A model generated the notes under the pieces. It did no database searches and was not told the origin of the DNA. It saw only the letters and a list, made by a program, of their open reading frames with translations. Shown piece after piece: positions 16,510 to 26,100 of a DNA stretch of 34,099 bases. Made by a program: the position numbers and the translations under genes. The stretch's first letter is position 1. Each line of letters opens with the position of its first letter. Origin of the DNA: Bizionia sp. Lineage in GTDB: Bacteria; Bacteroidota; Bacteroidia; Flavobacteriales; Flavobacteriaceae. The DNA is taken from contig JAHDHI010000002.1 of NCBI GenBank assembly GCA_020631395.1, positions 1 to 34,099 on the forward strand, read 5' to 3'.

Positions 16510-17547
16510 TTAGCTTTTGTAGTTAGATGGTGAAGTCCCAACGTAATTGGAAAAGAACGACGAAAAGTGATTGGCTTCCTCAAAACCCAGGGCATAAGCG
16601 ACGTTTTTCACATTCTCACCATTTTCCAACATCGTCTTTGCTGAAACAATAATTTCCGAGCGAATGAGTTGTCCAACCGAGGTATTCATTTTTTCCTTGA
16701 TTTTTTTCGAAAGCGCCTTTACACTAATGTTCATCTTTTGTGCATAGAAGCCCAATTTATGTTCTTCCTTATGAAACAATTGAATGAGTTCGACAAGGTC
16801 TTGGGAAAAGGTATCTCGGTTTTCGAAATCGAAGGTACCTCTAAACTCCCTTGGGGTTTGCCCAACTGCTCTTTTAAAGTTCCTATTGAAATATGCAGGG
16901 TCTTTGAAGCCTTGATTATAAGCAATCTGCTGAATGCTCTTACCCGTGAATGCAATATCCTTTTTAGACTCCAAAAGCTGCTTGTTCCTAATCAATTTAT
17001 TTATGGAAAGACCTAACTTGTCTTTTACCAAATGCTGTACGTCATACTGCGTATTCACTATATGGTCAATCAAGGATGTTGTATTGATTTTACTGGAAAA
17101 CTCCGTATCTATTATATCTTTCACATCAAAGATCAATTGGTATTCCTCTTTGTTTGCTTGAAATGGGTTTTGCCAATACCATTGCTTTGTGGAGACATCT
17201 ATTATATGGCTCATCTTCTCATTGAAAACCGTATTCTTCAAAAAAACTTCGCAATCTTTACATTCATTGAAATTGATGTACCCCAACGAAATGAGGTGCT
17301 TGAATAAAATCCTCACATCCTTGGATTCAAATAGTATTTCATCTGGAAAATCTATGAAACGAACCACAAAATCATCAGATAGGAATTTAATGTATTGTCC
17401 CTTTTCCAAATAGATGGCTTTATCCTTCCAATCATTGTAATTTTTAAAGTCCACCTGAATATTACCAGTCCCTTCCAAAATATGCACCATCGTATATTTA
17501 TTTATAAAATATACTTTGTTGATTTCTGTTTTGACTTTTTTAATCAT
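16510..17547 (-). CDS. AraC-family regulator with two tandem DNA-binding domains
   Basis: A 345-residue transcription factor. Residues 1-130 look like a cupin-type sensory part (HILEGTGNIQVDF, YLEKGQYIKFL). Two AraC-type DNA-binding regions follow. The first (about 165-240) has SIQQIAYNQGFKDPAYFNRNF then VGQTPREFRG. The second (about 248-345) has KLGFYAQKMNISVKALSK, NVAYALGFEEANHFSSFF and VGTSPSNYKS, the complete signature of two helix-turn-helices. AraC proteins normally have just one such domain of about 100 residues, and many monomers dimerise to use two. The gene is divergent from the HD-PycTM gene across about 140 bp that contains two inverted repeats, and is upstream of the NTF2-like and YHS genes, either of which could be its targets. 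Confidence 0.88.
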   Translation of the reverse strand: MIKKVKTEINKVYFINKYTMVHILEGTGNIQVDFKNYNDWKDKAIYLEKGQYIKFLSDDFVVRFIDFPDEILFESKDVRILFKHLISLGYINFNECKDCEVFLKNTVFNEKMSHIIDVSTKQWYWQNPFQANKEEYQLIFDVKDIIDTEFSSKINTTSLIDHIVNTQYDVQHLVKDKLGLSINKLIRNKQLLESKKDIAFTGKSIQQIAYNQGFKDPAYFNRNFKRAVGQTPREFRGTFDFENRDTFSQDLVELIQLFHKEEHKLGFYAQKMNISVKALSKKIKEKMNTSVGQLIRSEIIVSAKTMLENGENVKNVAYALGFEEANHFSSFFSNYVGTSPSNYKS

Positions 17548-17594
17548 TGATTTTTTTAAGATTCTTCCATTTCAAACGACGAAACATCTAAAAT

Positions 17595-17668
17595 ACCATT
17601 TAATGGTTACATTTCATTAGTCGACAAAATAGAATTCAACTAAATTAAAGTTTAGTATTTTTACTAAA
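17595..17668. promoter_or_regulatory. Two inverted repeats in the AraC / HD-PycTM divergent region
   Basis: ACCATT-T-AATGGT (17595-17607, exact 6-bp arms) and TTTAGTA-TTTT-TACTAAA (17651-17668, exact 7-bp arms). The second ends 16 bp before the HD-PycTM start codon. Both are candidate operators for the divergent AraC regulator, or an RNA hairpin in the HD-PycTM leader. Confidence 0.35.
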
Positions 17669-17684
17669 TAAATCGTGATTGCAT

Positions 17685-18893
17685 ATGAATACCATTATTA
17701 CCCAAGCTGAAGAATTTGTCACCTCTTTACTTAGAGCCAAACTCTCTCATAATTTTCTTTATCACAATTTAAATCATACACAGCGCGTTGTCAAATTCAC
17801 CAAAGAACTCATAGAAGGTGAAAAAGTTTCTGAAAAAGAAGCAAAAAACCTTGTAATTGCGGCCTGGTTTCACGATGTCGGATACATTAATGGCTGTGAA
17901 AATCATGAAAAAAATGGCGTAGAGATAGCAACTACATTTTTAAAGGAACATAACGTCGATGCCTCGGACATTGCTGAAATATCGCAATTGATTGAAGTAA
18001 CGCAAATGAGTCACGAGCCAAAAACCAAATTGGAAAAAATAATTAGAGATGCCGATAGTGCCCATTTTAAAAGCAAGAGCTACACAGAAATAAGCGATTT
18101 GCTAAGAGCCGAATGGGAACTGGATGCAGGCAAGACATATACCGATAGCGAATGGACGCAAGAAAATATCGATTTTTACACAAAACACCATCGTTTTTAT
18201 AGCGATTTTGCCAATAACAACTGGCAAAAAGGCAAAGACAGAAATTTAGTCACCTTGTTGAAAACATTGAAAAAACAAAAGACTGAGGATCTGAAAGCAA
18301 AAAATAAAGCCGAGGAATTTGCCCTGAAGAAAAACAAAGCCACATTGCCAGAGCGTGGCATAGAAACGATGTTTCGCGTTACGCTTCGCAATCACATTAC
18401 GTTAAGCGACATAGCTGACACCAAAGCCAACATACTGCTTTCTGTCAATGCCATTATCGTGTCGTTGGTATTGTCCAATCTAGTGTCAAAATTAGACAAC
18501 GCATCCAACAAACACTTGATTTGGCCTACCGTCATCTTTGTATTGTTTACCGTAATCTCAATGATTCTTTCCGTATTGGCAACACGTCCAAACGTTACCA
18601 GTGGAAAATTCTCAAAAGAAGATGTTGCCAACAAAAAGGTTAATTTATTGTTCTTTGGCAATTTTCATAAAATGAGTTTACCGGATTTTGAATGGGCCAT
18701 GGGGGAGATGATGAAAGATAGGGACTATCTCTATTCCTCAATGAAGAAGGACTTGTATTTCCTAGGGAAGGTACTTGACCGAAAATACAAGATATTACGA
18801 ATGACCTATACTGTTTTCATTGCCGGCATTATCATAAGTGTTTTGGCCTTCGCCTCTGCATTTAAGTTTTCAGGAGCTCCTACTCTCATTTAA
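17685..18893 (+). CDS. HD-domain phosphohydrolase fused to a Pycsar-effector-like membrane domain
   Basis: A 402-residue fusion. Residues 1-190 form an HD domain with its metal ligands in place: H31 (NLNHTQRV), H63-D64 (AAWFHDVGY) and D122 or D124 (IIRDADSAHF). After a charged linker, residues about 222-402 match the Pycsar effector membrane domain (PycTM): SDIADTKANILLSVNAII with the conserved D-x-K-A core, transmembrane helices near 250-266, 278-298 and 373-393, and a polar segment (FHKMSLPDFEWAMGEMM) between. In Pycsar anti-phage systems such membrane effectors respond to cCMP or cUMP made by a cyclase; the HD part suggests nucleotide or cyclic-nucleotide hydrolysis. No cyclase gene is near. 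The ATG at 17685 is preferred over the in-frame TTG at 17679. Confidence 0.85.
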   Translation: MNTIITQAEEFVTSLLRAKLSHNFLYHNLNHTQRVVKFTKELIEGEKVSEKEAKNLVIAAWFHDVGYINGCENHEKNGVEIATTFLKEHNVDASDIAEISQLIEVTQMSHEPKTKLEKIIRDADSAHFKSKSYTEISDLLRAEWELDAGKTYTDSEWTQENIDFYTKHHRFYSDFANNNWQKGKDRNLVTLLKTLKKQKTEDLKAKNKAEEFALKKNKATLPERGIETMFRVTLRNHITLSDIADTKANILLSVNAIIVSLVLSNLVSKLDNASNKHLIWPTVIFVLFTVISMILSVLATRPNVTSGKFSKEDVANKKVNLLFFGNFHKMSLPDFEWAMGEMMKDRDYLYSSMKKDLYFLGKVLDRKYKILRMTYTVFIAGIIISVLAFASAFKFSGAPTLI

Positions 18894-19007
18894 AAGAGTA
18901 TTTAGCTTAAAATTATTTAAAGCTGGAAAAATTCTTTATGGTTAGCAAGCATTCTATTCCCAACATTGATCATTCTCCATTTCGCCTCGTTGAGAAAAGA
19001 GGACTTA

Positions 19008-19402
19008 TCACCTATAAATGAGATGATTCAAATCCTTTTCCATTCTACTTGCCGTTGGTCTTATCATTATAAAATAAATTACAATCAGCAATCCAAAAAT
19101 CTGGTTTAAGGAACAATATCATGAATGCTGAACCTTCGAGAATAACCCATCTAACGATTGAAGCACTTTGATAGGGTACTATCTTTTCTTCCAGGGTAAG
19201 CTTGGAGTCAATCTTACCAATCAAGTTTTTAAACAACAAATTACTTAAGAAGAAAGCAAGCATAAACTATGGATGACTTATCTATGGAAGGTCTTTTAAA
19301 TTTATCCAACGTGTTTCAGTTTCCTACAAAATAACATACAAACATCAACCCGATTAAAAGTGATAGATGGATCACTTTAATAATTTTCAATTTCTCGCTC
19401 AT
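19008..19402 (-). pseudogene. Frameshifted small membrane-protein gene
   Basis: Three pieces of one protein lie in three frames. Piece 1, from ATG at 19402, reads MSEKLKIIKVIHLSLLIGLM and ends at an in-frame TGA (19316-19318). Piece 2 (about 19120-19263) reads SNLLFKNLIGKIDSKLT then YQSASIVRWVILEGSAFMI. Piece 3, from 19103, reads QIFGLLIVIYFIMIRPTASR and ends at a TGA at 19008-19010. Together they resemble a flavobacterial integral membrane protein of about 130 residues whose family pattern (KxIH at the start, YQSASI-x-LEGxA in the middle, xRPT near the end) I recognise, function unknown. The 395-bp span is not a multiple of three. A 72-residue open frame inside it (19045-19263) is a fragment, not a gene. 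The rest of the 558-bp gap (18894-19451) shows nothing else. Confidence 0.8.
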
Positions 19403-19451
19403 AATGCGTATTTGGTTTGGAGTGGTGCGATTCAATAATTTTTCATAGACT

Positions 19452-21827
19452 TCAATCCTTAAGCTCCTTCATTAAATCTTCGTATGTGTAAAATTCCTTT
19501 TCACCATTGGCTTTGCTATACAATACGCTAACTCTGATGGCCTTTAGGCCAGTTACTGCTTGAAGGTCTTCCAATTCCACAATTTCCAGATCCGTATCCA
19601 GATATTTCTTGGATTGTAGAAACTCCACATATCTCAAATATTCCGTTTCGTCTTGTTTTTGGGAGTACACGATGGTTATCTTCCCTTTTTCGGTAATGCG
19701 TTTCTTCGTTCCTTTTATGAAAGCCTTGTCTACGCGTTTCTTGACGACCTCATAACGCGCATTGTATGTGCCATCTACATCAAACTGTTTTTCATCCATT
19801 CTAAAACTTATGGACAGGGGTTGATTGAACACCAGGATCATCGAGGCCACATCCAATGCTATCGGAAATTCGGATTGCATTTGGTAATAGGCATTTTCCA
19901 TTTCGCACATGACCTGCAATTGCCACAATCTCAGATTGTAGAGATAGATGGGATTGAAACTATCTTCCTTTGTGATGGATTCCCCAATGTACATGTTGTG
20001 TTCCACTCCGTCCGTTTTGAAACGCTCGAAAAAATGTGGATACATTTGCTGTGCCTCCAATTGTTTATCGTCAAGCAAGCTTGCCATCTTCTTGTTTACC
20101 ATGCTCACCGTGTCATCATAATCTTTCCTATGCTTGTATACCGTATTGGCTTTCCTATCTAGTACATCGAAGTACTTCGAGATGTCCGCTTCCAGTTTTT
20201 TTGATGTGATCTTGTATTTGAACAACGTATCTATGTCCGTCTCAAAGAAATTGTTTATCTGCTGCTCGCTATCCACTTGGAAACTGGAACTCAATTGACT
20301 TAAAAACAGGTCTATTTGATAGATGTATTGCTCGTAGATGGGCAATGTCTCCAATTCAAATGCCTTCTTCAAAATTGTCTTTGCTACATTCAATTGTAAC
20401 GATAGATCCTCTTTTGTCGCCCAATTCCTTGCCTCGGAAGATCCTTTAATGTCAATTTGACCAAACAATGGGTATACGTCTTCAAAAACGATCTTGTTGA
20501 ATGCCACTTGATTGCCATCCAATTCTTCCCTTATGAATCTTTTGGCTTCATTTTTAAATTTCCAATGCACGCTTGGATGAATGGACGTACACTCTTTTTG
20601 GATGATGGCTTCGATATGGTTGACCTCTTCTTCCTTGGATCGCTCCACTGCCCCAAGAATAAATGGCATGACGTCTATGAGCTTGTTCGCATTTATGCTG
20701 TTAAGCACCTTCGGTTCTTTCGACACCAACTCCAATACGCCCAACAATTCGTCCTCGTTTGCTATGGGAGCCAATATTGCACTCTTTATGCCTTGCTTGT
20801 GCAAGGTTTTTATTTGTGGTGCATGCCCTTTCGACTTTTCATGCCTTTTGTCGACATCGGATATCGAAATTGTCTTGTTCTCATGCAACAATTGCCTATA
20901 AGACCAACGACACAATGCATCTGCACATTTGTCAATATCCGAATCATATAACAGGAAGCTGTTCATTCCTGTGCCAGGAACACGTTCGAAAGCATCTTCT
21001 TCCTTGTTGTAAATCGAAAAGCCTACACGCAATCCCTTGATGTTCAAAAGCGAACTGAATATTTCTTGAAAGCTATCCAAGAAACTCTGATCCTTGCGCT
21101 TGTCCTTTCCTATTAGACTTGATTTTATGTTGGAAATGGATTGATCGTCCGTAACATCGAAAATGTTTGAAATGACGAACCCCTTGAACAAATAACTATT
21201 TGGAGGAAACTTTTCTTTCCATAACTCTATGTTGTCAAAATTATCTATCAACACATCTATATCTTCCTGTGTTATCTTCACTGCCTTATCCGTTGGAATG
21301 ATTTCCATGAAATCTGCATTGTACAAAATCTTATAGTAGTGTATCACTCCATTGGCGTCCGGAATCTCATAGAAGAAAGGACGCTTGAAATTCAAATCAT
21401 AGCCATAGCAAAACCCCAAGATGATGGTGCATGCTATTATATACTTGCCATCCTCTGGCATGTTCTTTATCGTCAACTCAAAATCGTCTCCAGCATTTTT
21501 CATGATGTTCTGAAAACGCTTTGAAGAATTGAAGATGATGTTGTGAAATGGCACCGATGCCGTTTTTATCTCATTAAAGGTCAAGACCTCACTAAATGAA
21601 TCTTGAAGTATGAAACGAATTTCCTCCTTATAAGTCTCCAATAGCAATGGATCACTAAATCCGTCCCTCAATATTGGCAACGGTTTTTGAGTAGCCAAAA
21701 TACGCTTGGCCTTGGTTGCAACGAACTCATCATCGCTTTTTGCCAAAACCTCATATTGTTCCAAAAACTTGTTAAAACTTACTTTAAGTGTAAATGGAGA
21801 TTCCTCATTGTCATTTATATCTTTCAT
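19452..21827 (-). CDS. GAF domain-containing protein
   Basis: A large soluble protein of about 791 residues. A GAF domain, a small-molecule or redox sensor fold, is visible at about residues 245-394 from the chosen start: GLRVGFSIYNKEEDAFERV, then ISISDVDKRHEK, and GIKSAILAPI..DELLGVLELVS. The N-terminal 240 and C-terminal 390 residues have no signature I recognise; the C-terminal part is rich in predicted helices and ends in a mixed segment. No signal peptide or membrane helix. The frame is open to 21911, but the start at 21827 (MKDINDN) is preferred: the extra stretch is hydrophobic-basic, unlike the rest, and a TAAATTTG -7 element lies within it. Output partner unknown; the gene is transcribed alone. 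Confidence 0.7.
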   Translation of the reverse strand: MKDINDNEESPFTLKVSFNKFLEQYEVLAKSDDEFVATKAKRILATQKPLPILRDGFSDPLLLETYKEEIRFILQDSFSEVLTFNEIKTASVPFHNIIFNSSKRFQNIMKNAGDDFELTIKNMPEDGKYIIACTIILGFCYGYDLNFKRPFFYEIPDANGVIHYYKILYNADFMEIIPTDKAVKITQEDIDVLIDNFDNIELWKEKFPPNSYLFKGFVISNIFDVTDDQSISNIKSSLIGKDKRKDQSFLDSFQEIFSSLLNIKGLRVGFSIYNKEEDAFERVPGTGMNSFLLYDSDIDKCADALCRWSYRQLLHENKTISISDVDKRHEKSKGHAPQIKTLHKQGIKSAILAPIANEDELLGVLELVSKEPKVLNSINANKLIDVMPFILGAVERSKEEEVNHIEAIIQKECTSIHPSVHWKFKNEAKRFIREELDGNQVAFNKIVFEDVYPLFGQIDIKGSSEARNWATKEDLSLQLNVAKTILKKAFELETLPIYEQYIYQIDLFLSQLSSSFQVDSEQQINNFFETDIDTLFKYKITSKKLEADISKYFDVLDRKANTVYKHRKDYDDTVSMVNKKMASLLDDKQLEAQQMYPHFFERFKTDGVEHNMYIGESITKEDSFNPIYLYNLRLWQLQVMCEMENAYYQMQSEFPIALDVASMILVFNQPLSISFRMDEKQFDVDGTYNARYEVVKKRVDKAFIKGTKKRITEKGKITIVYSQKQDETEYLRYVEFLQSKKYLDTDLEIVELEDLQAVTGLKAIRVSVLYSKANGEKEFYTYEDLMKELKD

Positions 21828-22196
21828 AAGGCCATGCTTTGCTTCAACAAATTTACGAATTATTGATTTGATAATGACTTCGACATACAGCATTCTCTCA
21901 ATTAAATGCATTGACCATTAATTATTAATGGCATTGAATGCTTTATTTTCATGATCCGAAACTAGTACATGTACAAAATTATAAAAAGATCAAAAAAACG
22001 AGTCTCGTCTACTACTTGCATTGAGCGTAGGCGAAAGGCTCGACCAGGCATTTGCCATACTTTCATTAATTTTTGACATGCACTAAGAATTCGCAATTAT
22101 TATAGTACATTTAACTACCATTGCCTTAGACGTTAAAATTCTTGTGAAATTTCAATTGATGCAGTCATACCAAAATTCATAACAACAATACTCAGA
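21828..22196. other. Non-coding divergent region GAF / MBL lipoprotein
   Basis: About 370 bp without a gene. The one signal seen is TAAATTTG on the minus strand at 21848-21855, a perfect -7 consensus 20 bp before the chosen GAF start, without a clear -33 TTG. For the plus-strand lipoprotein gene only a one-mismatch TACATTTA near 22107 is visible. Confidence 0.35.
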
Positions 22197-23084
22197 ATGG
22201 AAACAAAAACCCTTTTTAAAATTGCCATTTTCTCAATGGTTCTAACAACTTGCAAAAATGAGGAAGTCACACAAACGGAACCAGACAATTACGACGTCGT
22301 TTCCATTGAGCATGATTGGTTCAATGTTGGCTATGTGGAACCAAAAACATATGTAATAGAAGAGCCCGAAAGCTCTCAGGGCAATGTAAGCTATTTGCTC
22401 TTGGGAAACAATAGAGCAATTATGTTCGACACGGGTTCTGGAGAAAATCTGCCTGTCGATGGATATAAGATCAAACCCGTAATGGAAGAGTTGACGCAAT
22501 TGCCAACATCATTGTTACTTTCGCATTTTCATTTTGACCACAATCAAAACATTTCAGAATTCAACACCATAGCCTTTCCGGATTTACCTTTCTTAAGACA
22601 GGCTGTTTCTATCGACGACACCTACAGCTTTACCAGTGAAGACTTGTTTATTGGCGATTACCCTTCCCAAGCACAAGTAAATGAATGGTTGCCTGTCAAT
22701 ACGGACATAGATCTAGGAAACAGGATTATTCAACTGGTAAGCATTCCCGGTCATACGGATGAATCCGTGGCCATTGTAGACAAAACCAACAAAATGGCTT
22801 TCTTGGGAGATTATCTATATAACGGATCTTTGTTTTTATTCGACAATGATGATCTTGAACCCTACAAGGAAAGCGTAGAGTACCTGATATCCTCATTGAC
22901 TCCTGATTACAAATTGTTTGGAGCTCACGGCACTCCTCAAATAGCCTACTCCAAATTGGAGAAGCTGAACAACTTCCTAATTTGCATTGAAAATGATGTT
23001 TGCCTACCTACAGCAACGACCGTATTGGGCTACGATGTGGTTTATTATGAATATGAAGGTATGGAAATCGTTGTTTTTCAATAG
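22197..23084 (+). CDS. Metallo-beta-lactamase-fold hydrolase, lipoprotein
   Basis: A 295-residue MBL-fold hydrolase. The N-terminus METKTLFKIAIFSMVLTTC is a lipoprotein signal with the lipobox Cys at residue 19, so the protein is likely membrane-anchored in the periplasm or outer membrane. The zinc site is complete: HFHFDH at residues 110-115, a His in SIPGHTDESVAIVD (about 186), the bridging Asp in AFLGDYLY and a late His in FGAHGTPQ. The family includes beta-lactamases, glyoxalase II-like and lactonase-like enzymes; the substrate is not evident. The gene ends 70 bp before the FG-GAP/ASPIC gene, which has its own -7 element, so the two may be separately transcribed. Confidence 0.88.
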   Translation: METKTLFKIAIFSMVLTTCKNEEVTQTEPDNYDVVSIEHDWFNVGYVEPKTYVIEEPESSQGNVSYLLLGNNRAIMFDTGSGENLPVDGYKIKPVMEELTQLPTSLLLSHFHFDHNQNISEFNTIAFPDLPFLRQAVSIDDTYSFTSEDLFIGDYPSQAQVNEWLPVNTDIDLGNRIIQLVSIPGHTDESVAIVDKTNKMAFLGDYLYNGSLFLFDNDDLEPYKESVEYLISSLTPDYKLFGAHGTPQIAYSKLEKLNNFLICIENDVCLPTATTVLGYDVVYYEYEGMEIVVFQ

Positions 23085-23116
23085 AGCCATAATTTAGAAC
23101 TCTTTGCTATTTGTAG

Positions 23117-23124
23117 TACATTTG
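23117..23124 (+). promoter_or_regulatory. -7 promoter element of the FG-GAP/ASPIC gene
   Basis: TACATTTG, a perfect TAnnTTTG match, 30 bp before the ATG at 23155. No TTG at the expected 17-23 bp spacing; a TTTG occurs only 10 bp upstream, so the promoter call is moderate. Confidence 0.4.
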
Positions 23125-23154
23125 ACCTGTTTTTATCAAGACCCACAAAGACTT

Positions 23155-26100
23155 ATGATTTCACAGTTTCGTTTTTTCCATTTCTTGTTTTTCTCTCTTG
23201 CTTCGTTTGCAATGATGGCACAGACCAATTCGAGTATTTCTGAAATCATCGAAAAGATCAATGTCTTGGAAAAGGAGAAAGATCCTAAATGCTATGCAAC
23301 TGCCAATCGCTTGGAGGATTTCATATATGGCACGCCATTGAATGAAGAGGCTCGTAATTTGAAAATCGAAATTCAAAAAGCACTTATTCTCCATCTCAGG
23401 AAGAAAAGTACCCAAAATGCACTAGCCGTACAATCCAAAACAATTGCATTCGATCATTTGAAACCTGCTGTAAACTCCATTTCCTCCTACAAAAAAGATG
23501 CTAATGGTGACTTCCTATACCAATATGGTTCTGGATACATCCCTATTTCGAAACTTGACTTCGATCAATACTCTTCCATATCATACGCTTACAGGTCAAT
23601 CCTTTCGGTAGAGCAAGACCTAATGTTCCTCACTAACGCGAATATACTTTCGTTTGATGAAGACGTAATACAGCCATTGAGCGATTATGTGAATATGGTG
23701 ACTTTGGTCGTTTTAAAGATCGCAGACAATACGGCTCGCAAAAGGAATTTGCAAAAAATAGACAAAACAACAATGAAGAATAGTTGGATAGCCGTATTGA
23801 ATCAATCCAACAAACAAGACTCTTTGCTTTTTTCGTATCCGAAATTAGACAAGGCCAAACTCGTACCTTCAAACGACAATGACGTCATAAAACGCATCAT
23901 AAAACAAAAACTGGAGTCTTACGACAAGTACAACGCTGTTATTGCCAGTGTATTTCTAAGAAACATTCAAGTCTATTTCGCTCGTCAAAAATGGCCACTG
24001 GAAGCAAAGGCTTCCAATCAATTGAAAACCTATTATTTGGAATCTTTGGTCGAATTTTCAAATAGCTTGATCAAAGAGGCCAATGACAACGCCAACAAGA
24101 ATGGAAATGTTTTAATTAGAGTATCAGACATACAAGCTGCCTTAAACGCATTTTTACCCAATAGCACCAATGCATTCGAGGATGTCGACTTCTTCCCTAA
24201 CAACATTTCAGAAAAGAAAACCATCGAATCCTACGACCTAGATGCCTTCAGAGATAGTGGCATTCATTGGAAAATATTGGAATATTCCATTATGGATTTA
24301 AATGATGCCAACTTGAAAAACCTCGATCCAAATGCAGCAGAATTAACCGTTGAAGGCATTGCTCAATTAGGCGTCTTAATTCTACGGATCGCTGGAGAAT
24401 CATCCCATCGACAGAACAAGGATCTTCTGGACATCAAAGACATAGAGGATGCATTTGTCAAGGTTCAGGAATTGATAACGACATACCCCACTTATTCCAA
24501 AAAGGCAGAAAAAACACGTATTAGTTCTTCCAATTCCAGTAACAATTCCAATGATGGATTTATCGAGATTTCTCAAAGATCTAACCTCTTGTTCGAACAC
24601 AAATCTTCCGATTGGCTAAGCAGGCACATTAGAAGCTACACCACCAATACCGAAGAAAAAAACATAAAACTAACCATTCCACCAGCCTTTGGTGGTGCTG
24701 GCGTTGCCTGTGAAGACATCAACAACGATGGTTTGGTAGATGTTCTACTATTGAGTGGTTTGGGCAACAAATTATACCTAAACTCCAAAGAAGGGCAATT
24801 CGTAGACATTTCGAAAACTAGCAAGATAAACCACTGGAGCGTATCGCACAACTCCTATGGAGAACCAAGACAACCCATAATTGCAGATTTCGACAACGAT
24901 GGAATGCAGGATATCCTAATCACCTATGTAAATGACCTACATAGACTGTATAAAAACATTGACGGGAAGGAATTTGAAGATGTAAGTCTATCGTCCAATC
25001 TTGGCGGTTCCAATACGGTTGCTGGCCCCGCCACGGTATTCGACTACGACAACGATGGCCTTTTGGATGTATTTATTGGTTACTTTGGCGACTACATCAA
25101 TGGAGTCCTACCTAAACTAAGTAGAGACAACCAAAACGGATTGCCAAACAAACTATATAGAAACCTAGGCAATTTCGTCTTTGAAGAAGTCCTCTTCACA
25201 AAAGACTCCAATTCGGGATGGACACAGGCCGTTGGCCATTCAGACATCAATCAAGATGGTTTGCAGGATCTCATCGTTGGCAATGACTTTGGTGTAAACA
25301 AGTATTATTACAATACGAAAGAAGGGATCTTCAAAGAAGTTGGCAAACTATTGGGAACAAACAAACCTTCCTATTCCATGAACATTGGAATTACGGATTT
25401 GAACAAGGATTTACATCCCGATTTTTACATTTCCAACATCGTAGTCATGCAAAAGGATGAAAAATATGTAAGTCCCAACGAAGACACCGAAATGAAATTT
25501 GATCCCGAAAAAATGGCCAACATCAGAACAATTGAGGCCAATGACCTGTTCTTGTCCCAAGTGGAAGGCAATACCCTTAAAAACTATCGCCTTTCCACTA
25601 ACGTTGGAAGAGGATACTCGGCGACAGGATGGTCATGGGATGCCGATTTTTTCGATTATGACAATGATGGGGACGAAGACCTCTATTGTTTGAATGGCAT
25701 GAACGACTTTAGTGTCTACTCTAGGGAAAACCCTTTTTACTTCGAAAGACAATCTGATTCAAAATCCATTGTCTATGCACAAAGCGATCGTGAAAAAAAC
25801 GTGTTTTTCGTAAATGAAGCCAATACCCTGACCAACAAGGCCGAGCAATTGGGCGTTGCCCTTAATTCCAATGCCAGAAGTGCCAGTTATTTCGACCATG
25901 ACTTGGACGGAGACTTGGACATTGTAATAAACAACTATCATGACAAGGCAAATTTGCTGGAAAACACTAGTAAAAACACCAACCACTGGATCAAAATAAA
26001 ATTGATTGGCAATCCCGACAAGAAAATAAACAGGGATGCCATTGGCTCCTCCATTGTATTGAATAGCAAGAACCACAAAAACATATGGAGAGAAATACAT

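Noticed and set aside
19045-19263. 72-residue minus-strand open frame as a stand-alone gene
   Set aside because: It is the middle fragment of the frameshifted pseudogene at 19008-19402.
20457-20951. 164-residue plus-strand open frame
   Set aside because: Antisense to the GAF protein gene; no family motifs.
17685-21827. A complete Pycsar or CBASS-like defence operon around the HD-PycTM gene
   Set aside because: No nucleotide cyclase or other defence gene is present in the window; the nearby GAF gene is on the other strand with its own upstream region.
23104-23154. Upstream start of the FG-GAP/ASPIC gene
   Set aside because: The extra residues precede and spoil the signal peptide, and a -7 element (23117-23124) lies inside them.
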